This document shows, one piece after another, positions 26,563 to 36,300 of a DNA stretch of 64,000 nt. Position 1 is the first letter of the stretch, and every line of letters begins with the position of its first letter. Source of the DNA: Salvelinus alpinus (taxonomy: Eukaryota > Chordata > Actinopteri > Salmoniformes > Salmonidae); contig NC_092096.1 of the NCBI RefSeq assembly GCF_045679555.1, forward strand, positions 18,463,612 to 18,527,611, read 5' to 3'. The notes beneath the pieces were generated by a model. It did not search any database, was not told the origin of the DNA, and was given only the letters and a program-made list of their open reading frames with translations. The position numbers were made by a program, and so were the translations under genes.

Positions 26563-27189
26563 GTTAAGAAGGTTGGTAATGTTTTAGAAGACTTTCAAGT
26601 ATCACAGCCTTGTCCTTTCCTGCTGTTCTATTTTCTACCTCATGGTCTCTCCGTCCCTCTGTATTCTTCACCTTCTTTTCTCATCCCTTCATCTCTATAT
26701 AACTCTCAAGCTGCAGAATAATAGACAACCTCTTCTTGAGATAACCAAGGCTTCCACAGGACAAACTCGTTACCTTGTCAAACATTGAAAATAAATATGT
26801 TTATTTTAGATGGATAATAACACACACACGTACTTCCCTCTACTAGAACATTGACCAGCAGCACTAACTGCTTGAGGTCAGGTATTTATCTGAACCAGCT
26901 CCATCCAGAACCCCTGGCGAGAAATGAAATCAGTTATTTATGAGGATATAAAACAAGAGTTTCGGGGAAGTAAAAACTAGCTGATAGAAAATATTGAATT
27001 TCTAACATTGTGCTCAAGCCCCTCCCATTGTCTTCATCCCCTGGGAACAAGGGTGTTACTTGGTACGTTTGACCACAAAAGGTCAATCAAAGTAATTGAT
27101 AACCTCTTATAGATGAAGTGATAAATGAAGCTATGTCACATTATGAATCAGACTAACACCACAGCAGTAAAGGGATGGGTTACATACCA

Positions 27190-27249
27190 TTCACCAGGGC
27201 CCATAGCACATAGGAACCTGCTCAAAAGTAGTGCACTACATAGGGAATA
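27190..27249. repeat. Foldback repeat, right half
   Basis: GGGCCCATAGCACATAGGAA and CAAAAGTAGTGCACTACATA match the right arm of the foldback family. Confidence 0.55.
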
Positions 27250-29087
27250 GATGGACGCATGCATATATAAATGGGAAGGTGCATTACACTATAACACCAT
27301 TCAATATAGTCAATGCCATGGCAGTAGAGACGGCGCCCTACAGCGTTATGTTAACGGTCCATCAGTTCCAGTTTATGAGCAGCTCAAAGCAGAGACAGAC
27401 TCCAGGGCCCCAGATGGCCAGGTCAGAGGGCATTTACTGTTATATTGATCTGTGAGACGCAGCTACAGAAACATGCCATCAATCTAGCTCAAGTCCCTGA
27501 CCTTCGCAGAACAAATGTAAAAGATGCTGAGTATCAGTGGAAATGTGATCATCTAATAAGGTTAGGAGTTTAGGAGTTTGTTCCATCGTTTGCTTGAAGT
27601 TGAGGTGATATGACATAATCAATGGAGACAATAGCCAAGCCGCATGCCAAGCACAAGTTCACAAGACTTATTAGGGCGATGGCAGGGAATATCAGGCATT
27701 AATATTGACATAGTGAATAGTTGTAAAATACTACCTCCACTACGTAGCTGTTAACTGTAGGGGCGATCATTAAGTATTTATACTTGATTTATTGACAGAT
27801 TGACTCCCATCTAAACCGCACAGGCAGCACCCCATAACATTATTGCTGCATAGATATTTTGATGGCATACATTTTGTTAACTGTGTATATTTGTCCCACA
27901 TTTAGTCATGAATCCCCCTCAATGTAATAGGTGAACCTGACAGTCTCTCCTCTAGTCCAGCTAGCTGCTGTTCATGATGCAGAAACGCTGCCATCTGGTG
28001 GAAAGCTATCAAATTGTGTACTACTGGATTTCATTTAACAGAATACATTACTGTTGGTTAAGATACAGTGACAGACATATACAAAAAGGTGAGTGCTACC
28101 TTTCTGGTACAAAATATACTGCATTTACCTGTTTACACATAAAAAATACAAAGTAAACATTAGGAAGATATGTATTGTAAAAATGACTAAACATTTTCAA
28201 GATCATTCTATGACAGACAGAAGGAAGTTGTTTGTTTTGACGGTCAATGTTTCCAATATACATTCAACAGTGCAAAAAACTTTGGCATTAGCTATAAACA
28301 ACACAAACTAATGTACAGATGTAAGACAATCTGTCATCTGGACAACAAATGAAAACTGACTGACTGCAGAGCAGTGGTTCTTCAAAGACAATGTTCCAGC
28401 ATGTTTTAAGGAGGGAATTGCCCATACCGTCAAAGTAATAAAGACTTTTATAAATGTCTGAAAAATATGGATGTGGTATGGACGGCTTCATCCATACCAC
28501 ATCTAATAAAACCTTCAAAGAAAATAACACACAAAGAGAAGTACTGGTTGGAACTATTTCTGAAGTAAACAAATTGACACAAAAACTAAAGAATGACAAT
28601 AAACAACTGAAAACATCCAGAACTCACATTAATACGTATTTTGTTCCACTTATCTTAATATATAAAGGGGAAAGACTGCCATTGAAAAAAGTGCATTTTT
28701 GATAAAGCAAAAATATGTGCCTCCTTCTCCCATGGCACTATGCTGTTCACATTATGGCAGAAGGCTCAGAGTAGCTCTCTGTCAATAGGAGAGGTACCAT
28801 TTAGCTTAGAAAGGCTGATTGAGTTTAGTCATGTTCTGCAGGCCGGATAAGACCATTGTGGCAAATTCTCCAATATGGATAGCAAGGCCTCTTGAATACA
28901 GCAGACAGCACTATTAAAGAAGAGCCTCATCAGCATTGGAAATGCCATATAGCCTACTATACAGATGACTCTGACCAGAGAAACGCTGAACAAGATATCT
29001 GCAGTGACGACAGCGGTGTCATTCTTCACACACAGTATGTATCTCCAGCATATGAAGTCACCAACATCCATGTAGTCTCTTCCTCCC

Positions 29088-29305
29088 GAGTGGCGCAGCG
29101 GTCTAAGACACTGCATCTCAATGCTAGAGGCGTCACTACAGATCCTGGGCTGTATCACAACCGGCCGTGATCGGGAGTCCCATAGGGTGGCCCACAACTG
29201 GCCCAGCGTCGTCCGGGTCAGGGGAGGGTTTGGCCGGGGTAGGCAGTCATTGTAAAATAAGAATTTGTTCTTAACTGACTTGCCTAGTTCAATAAAGATA
29301 TATCA
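29088..29305 (+). mobile_element. tRNA-Leu-type salmonid SINE, downstream of the GXYLT1 coding end
   Basis: The head is GAGTGGCGCAGCGGTCTAAG, the middle GGGAGTCCCATAGGGTGG, and the tail GTTCTTAACTGACTTGCCTA with AATAAAG. It lies in the likely 3' UTR or just beyond, antisense to the gene. Confidence 0.85.
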
Positions 29306-29524
29306 ATAAATTCCTTCAGACATGTAGCTGTAGAGACTGTAGGCGCCAAGTAGTCATGAAACAGAAGACCACGAAATGGAACAAAGTAGGCACTAGCTCA
29401 ACTTGTCCAATAAGAAACGCCCATTTTAGTTTTGCTACAGCGTGCTCTAATGAACAGGACCCAGGCTACCATCTCTCTGACCATGACAACACTATAGGAC
29501 AGCCTAGAGGCCCAGGACATCAGA

Positions 29525-29692
29525 CTACCGTCCATGTGGACGCTGAGCATCTCTGTTGACGTTGGCCAGGCTGTGAGCCAGTCTCTTAGTAAACAGAACA
29601 TGTGATTTACCACAGTATGAACGGGTCGTCTTCATCAGCTCTTCTTCCAGCGGGACCAGCAGAGAGCTCACAAGATCCTCCCTAAATGAGTA
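29525..29692 (-). CDS. gxylt1: GXYLT1 last coding exon
   Basis: The acceptor TTTGTCAG fits the phase-0 end of exon 6. It encodes 55 residues: [20 protein letters not shown], then [20 protein letters not shown], and a polar tail ending RPHGR before TAG. The arrangement matches the C-terminus expected for GXYLT1. The exon is separated from exon 6 by about 3.25 kb because of the inserted LINE. Confidence 0.9.
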   Translation of the reverse strand, partial: YSFREDLVSSLLVPLEEELMKTTRSYCGKSHVLFTKRLAHSLANVNRDAQRPHGR

Positions 29693-30359
29693 CTGACAAA
29701 TAGAACATGCTGTTATCAAACAGGCACTACATGTGAAGTCCACAGTTCTAGATATCTACTACAGCTGTGGCCAGAAACTCATTACATTTTAGTCATTTGG
29801 CAGAAGCTCTTATACAGAACGACTTACAATCAGTACAATTCACCATTTTACAATTCACATCATTGCACGCTTTTAATGTGTGATCAAATAGACGGGTAGT
29901 GAAACATGTTTTAATAGTTGTATAAAGCCTAAGAAAGACTTCCAACCTTTTTCATTGGAATAAATGTCCATGAAGCTGCTGAGGTGTTGTAGAGCGATAA
30001 AAGCCTCAACATGGTTAAATCCCACCTTATTATCCTCCTCAGTCCAACTACAGATTACACAATCAGTCTTCTCCTCTTCCCAATAATGGAAGTACCTTTA
30101 CAGCACACACAGGAAATCAAAGGGGATTACTATTTTACGTCCTCGTCTTTGGTTTAGTCCCTGATATTGGGTTACTAAAAGTTAAGCCCCCCCCACCGGT
30201 CATAAAGCTCCATTTCCACTGTGTGTGTTGTTTTTATGAGGATGACGGAGCACTGTGCCAGTGGAGAGCCTCTACATGTACCATCAGCACTAAAACTTTA
30301 CTGCTCTTTCCTGGGCCTTGCTTTAACTGTGGCTTTAATACTCTCACATATTATGTATC

Positions 30360-30394
<35 letters not shown>

Positions 30395-33300
30395 AGATGT
30401 ACTGAGAGGCAAGGACCAAATATTGACCAGGCATCTTTCTGATGGAAGCTGGATCCTTAGTTATAGGAAAGCAATACAAACCTGGACATTGATGATGTCA
30501 TTAAACAAATGGCCAGTGTAGTCGATATCATTAAAACAACTGATCAGCTAGAACACATCCTTATGAGGAAATCTGTTTCACTCAACACTGACACTTGTGG
30601 AGATCTGCATAGAAGTGGTCTGGACGCACAAACAAACATTTCCTTACACACCTAATACACAATCAATGACAGACAATCAAGTTGTTTTCCCATCTGGAAA
30701 CCCTGATCTGTGATCGTTTAGTTTACCTGTCGTATACCTCCCCCCTCCTCCCTCTCTGCTGATGACTTCGTCAACCATTTTGAAAAGAAGGTCGACGACA
30801 TCCGATCCTCGTTTGCTAAGTCAAACGACACCGCTGGTTCTGCTCACACTGCCCTACCCTGTGCTTTGACCTCTTTCTCCCCTCTCTCTCCAGATGAAAT
30901 CTCGCGTCTTGTGACGGCCGGCCGCCCAACAACCTGCCCGCTTGACCCTATCCCCTCCTCTCTTCTCCAGACCATTTCCGGAGACCTTCTCCCTTACCTC
31001 ACCTCGCTCATCAACTCATCCTTGACCGCTGGCTACGTCCCTTCCGTCTTCAAGAGAGCGAGAGTTGCACCCCTTCTGAAAAAACCTACACTCGATCCCT
31101 CCGATGTCAACAACTACAGACCAGTATCCCTTCTTTCTTTTCTCTCCAAAACTCTTGAACGTGCCGTCCTTGGCCAGCTCTCCTGCTATCTCTCTCAGAA
31201 TGACCTTCTTGATCCAAATCAGTCAGGTTTCAAGACTAGTCATTCAACTGAGACTGCTCTTCTCTGTGTCACGGAGGCGCTCCGCACTGCTAAAGCTAAC
31301 TCTCTCTCCTCTGCTCTCATCCTTCTAGACCTATCGGCTGCCTTTGATACTGTGAACCATCAGATCCTCCTCTCCACCCTCTCCGAGCTGGGCATCTCCG
31401 GCGCGGCCCACGCTTGGATTGCGTCCTACCTGACAGGTCGCTCCTACCAGGTGGCGTGGCGAGAATCTGTCTCCGCACCACGTGCTCTCACCACTGGTGT
31501 CCCCCAGGGCTCTGTTCTAGGCCCTCTCCTATTCTCGCTATACACCAAGTCACTTGGCTCTGTCATATCCTCACATGGTCTCTCCTATCATTGCTATGCA
31601 GACGACACACAATTAATCTTCTCCTTTCCCCCCTCTGATAACCAGGTGGTGAATCGCATCTCTGCATGTCTGGCAGACATATCAGTGTGGATGACGGATC
31701 ACCACCTCAAGCTGAACCTCGGCAAAACGGAGCTGCTCTTCCTCCCGGGGAAGGACTGCCCGTTCCATGATCTCGCCATCACGGTTGACAACTCCATTGT
31801 GTCCTCCTCCCAGAGTGCTAAGAACCTTGGCGTGATCCTGGACAACACCCTGTCGTTCTCAACTAACATCAAGGCGGTGACCCGTTCCTGTAGGTTCATG
31901 CTCTACAACATTCGCAGAGTACGACCCTGCCTCACGCAGGAAGCGGCGCAGGTCCTAATCCAGGCACTTGTCATCTCCCGTCTGGATTACTGCAACTCGC
32001 TGTTGGCTGGGCTCCCTGCCTGTGCCATTAAACCCCTACAACTCATCCAGAACGCCGCAGCCCGTCTGGTGTTCAACTTTCCCAAGTTCTCTCACGTCAC
32101 CCCGCTCCTCCGCTCTCTCCACTGGCTTCCAGTTGAAGCTCGCATCCGTTACAAGACCATGGTGCTTGCCTACGGAGCTGTGAGGGGAACGGCACCTCCG
32201 TACCTTCAGGCTCTGATCAGGCCCTACACCCAAACAAGGGCACTGCGTTCATCCACCTCTGGCCTGCTCGCCTCCCTACCTCTGAGGAAGTACAGTTCCC
32301 GCTCAGCCCAGTCAAAACTGTTCGCTGCTCTGGCACCCCAATGGTGGAACAAACTCCCTCACGACGCCAGGTCAGCGGAGTCAATCACCACCTTCCGGAG
32401 ACACCTGAAACCCCACCTCTTTAAGGAATACCTAGGATAGGATAAAGTAATCCTTCTAACCCCCCCCCCCTTAAAAGAGTTAGATGCACTATTGTAAAGT
32501 GGTTGTTCCACTGGATATCATAAGGTGAATGCACCAATTTGTAAGTCGCTCTGGATAAGAGCGTCTGCTAAATGACTTAAATGTAATGTAATGTAAATGT
32601 ATGGCATCGTAGACGGCCCAGAAGGCGGGCTGAAAGACTGCTCTGTGATTGTTTAGCCTACCTGTCGTTTGGCGTCGTAGATCTTTGATCGTTTAGCCTA
32701 CCTGTCGTATGATGTCGTAGACTACACTGATCTGTGATCGCTTAGTTTACCTGTCGTATGGCGTCGTAGACTACACTGATCTGTGATCGCTTAGTTTACC
32801 TGTCGTATGGCGTCGTAGACTACACTGATCTGTGATCGCTTAGTTTACCTGTCGTATGGCGTCGTAGACTACACTGATCTGTGATCACTTAGTTTACCTG
32901 TCGTATGGCGTCGTAGACTACACTGATCTGTGATCGTTTAGTTTACCTGTCGTATGGCGTCGTAGACGGCCCTGAAGGCAGGCTGTTTGAGGTCATGGTA
33001 CACTCCTCTGTTCCCGTGCAGGATAAAGACGCCCTCCTCCTCCGCGGAGCCACAGTTACTGCCGTAGATACAGTGGTCTGGACGGTAGTTCCAGTGGCAG
33101 GGGACTTCCAACAGACACTCTGGAGGGGGAGAGACAAGGGCTAGTTTAGAGGGGCACAAATCCAATACTTCTGGTTTTCTTATCGCCCTGGAGCTTAGTT
33201 GATCATCTCGACACACACCTTATTACCCAGGTAAACAATAAGGCAAGACAATACACTGCAGCCCTGCAGGGCTGAAGCTGGGATACCTGCCACAACTATT

Positions 33301-36300
33301 ACATTTAAAAGGTTCATGTTTCTAATCAAATCTAATTTTATTTGTCACGTGCCGAGTACAACGGGTGTAGACTTTACAGTGAAAAAAAGCTTACTTACAA
33401 GCATATAACCAACAATGCTTTAAAGTTAGAAAAATTAGAAAATAAAAGTAACAAATAATTCAACTGCAGCAGTAAAATCATATTGAATGGTGTGTTAAAC
33501 AGCTATGTGTTGAGAGTTGAGTCTCTCCAGGGTTGTGATGGAAGACGTTTCTACTATAACAACCACATACACTGTCTATATGTCATGTGTCTCATCATGT
33601 GGTGTAATAAGGGAGGTACTGAGCTGTGAGTCTCACCAGGGTTGTGATGGAAGATGATGTTGAGCAGGTCCTGGTCTCCCCAGGTCATGTTTAGTTTATA
33701 TTTCTGCAGCAGGGGCATCAGCAGCTCCTCCCACCTCAGACCCACTGACGTCATGTCATTCTGATCACACAGGACAGAGGGTGTGTTACATTGTGGAAAA
33801 CGAGCTAAGTGTAAAATCAAAGTGCCCGTGCAAACATCTTTATTATGAGTTTTGTTTTTCATTCATTCAATAGGGATAAAATAATTGTAGAAAATCTCGA
33901 TTCTGCCATCTCTGGATGACATTATATCTGACTGTATTGCAATGGTGACCTCTGCTGGTCGAAGTTTATATTACATCTGACTGTATTGCAATGGTGACTT
34001 CTGCTGCTCGAAGTTATATTACATCTGACCTTATTGCAATGGTGACCTCTGCTGTTCAAAGTTTATATTACCTTGAAGTATGTGGCCCTGATGCGTGTCA
34101 TGTTCATGAGCATGACTCCAGAGTTGATGCCCGTCCTGCCATAGTAGGGGTGGCGGGCGAAGCGGCTGTACCAGGCAATGCGTGGCTCCTCGTGCTCCGG
34201 CGCCATGGCGGCCAACTGGGTAGCGTTGAAGTGAGCTAGCAGGGACCACAGAGCGTCTACAGGCTGGAGGAACAAGATGTCCGAGTCCACGTAGACTAGA
34301 GAATCCACCTCCTTTAGGATGAGCTGGGGAACAGAAACAGAGGTTAGAGATCAGAGGCCAGGAACAAGATGTCTGACTGCACCTCCTTTAGGATCAACTG
34401 AAGACGAGAATCAGAAACAGAGGTTAGAGGCCAGGAACAAGATGTCTGAGTCCACCTCCTTTAGGATCAACTGAAGACCAGAGAGAATCAGAAACAGAGG
34501 TTAGAGGCCAGGAACAAGATGTCTGAGTCCACCTCCTTTAGGATCAACTGAAGACCAGAGAGAATCAGAAACAGAGGTTAGAGGCCAGGAACAAGATGTC
34601 TGAGTCCACCTCCTTTAGGATCAACTGAAGACAAGAGAGAATCAGAAACAGAGGTTAGAGGCCAGGAACAAGATGTCTGACTGCACCTCCTTTAGGATCA
34701 ACTGAAGACAAGAGAGAATCAGAAACAGACAACCCATTTAGCAGTGTACAGTTACAGTAACACATTTACAGTCACTCCAAGATATTATTTTGAGGCACTG
34801 GAAACCATCATCAAGCTAATATTTAATTAAACAAAATAGAATTTCTCCAGCTATGAAACTCACAGGTAGGAAGAGTCTCTGAGAAGCACATGGTTTGAAG
34901 AGCTTCTTCCACTCTCCAGCATTCTCATGGGGGAAGGTGATGGGGTACAGAGTGTAGTTAAACCTGCAGCGGAAGGAACTTGGCCACGACTCTAACTAAA
35001 CACAGAACAAAGCACCCAGACAAGTGTTATTACACAGAGGTTTTAAAAACAGGGAAATACTCAAACGTTTATAGACAAGATAACCTCGAGGCCACGCGTC
35101 AAACTCATTCCACGGAGGTCTGAGTGTCGGCAGGTTCAATCCTCCCTTGTACTTCAGGTCACGAATTAGTAAGGAACTCCCCACACCTGGTTGTCTAGGG
35201 CTTAATTGAAAGGAAAAACCAAAAACCTGCAGAACCTGGGCCCTCCATGGAATGAGTTTTACACCCCTGGTCTAGGTTATACACTGAGTATACCAAACAT
35301 TAGGAACACCTTAATATTGAGTTTCACCCCCTTTTGCCCTCAGAACAGCCTCAATTCGTCAGGGCATGGACTCTACAAGGTGTCCAAAGCATTCCACAGG
35401 GAGGCTGGCTTCCCACAGTTGTGTCAAGTTGGCTGGATGTCCTTTAGGTGGTGGACCATACTTGATACACACAGGAAACTGTTGAGCATTTTTTATTTTA
35501 CCTTCATTTAACTAGGCAAGTCAGTTATGAACAAATTGTTATTTTATAATGACAGCCTACCCTGGCCAAACCCTCCCCAAACCTGGACGACGCTGGGCCA
35601 ATTGTGTGCCACCCTATGGGACTCCCGATCACAGTCGGTGTGATACAGCCTGGGATCGAACCAGGGTCTGTAGTGACACCTCTAGCACTGAGATGCAGTG
35701 CCTTAGACCACTGCGTCACTCGAGAGCCGTTAGCTCATCATATTAGCATTGCAGTTCTTAACACAAACCAGTAGGCCTGTCACCTACTTCCGTACCCAAT
35801 TCAAAAGGCAATTCAATCTTTTGTCTTGCCCACTCAACCTCGGAATTCCACACATACACAATTCATTTCTCAAGGCTTAAAAATCCTTCTTTAACCTGTC
35901 TCCTCACCTTCATCTACACTGATTAAAGTGGCTTTAACAGGTGACATCAACAAGGGATCATATCTTCCACCTGGATTCACCTGGTCAGTCTATGTCATGG
36001 AACGAGCAGGTGTTCATAGTGTTTCCTATTCTGTGTGTATCATGTACACTGGACCAAATGGGACTTTATTGAAGCCTATATGCTAGAGTTGTGATGTAGA
36101 TGCTTTTACATTATCATAGTAGGGCATGTGATATTACAACGTCATTATCACAATCACATCTCATTACTACCACATTATTATGCCTCCAATCACAGGCTAT
36201 AGGCCTAGTAGTGCAACCAGTCCAACTCACAGCTTCTAGAAAGCTGGCGTGCAGCTGGTCTTCAGCGAAGATGTGTAGGCACAGTGGTTTGATGCTGAGC

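Larger units (their letters stand above)
26563..29524 (-). other. Downstream flank and probable 3' UTR of GXYLT1
   Basis: No coding frame is supported. The stretch just below 29525 must contain the GXYLT1 3' UTR, but its end cannot be fixed because the polyadenylation signal is ambiguous. One SINE (29088-29305) and half a foldback repeat (27190-27249) are present. Confidence 0.4.

Noticed and set aside
30866..32440. A long intact frame as a possible host gene
   Set aside because: It carries LINE reverse-transcriptase motifs, an L2-type 3' end and a 5' truncation point. It lies antisense in an intron.
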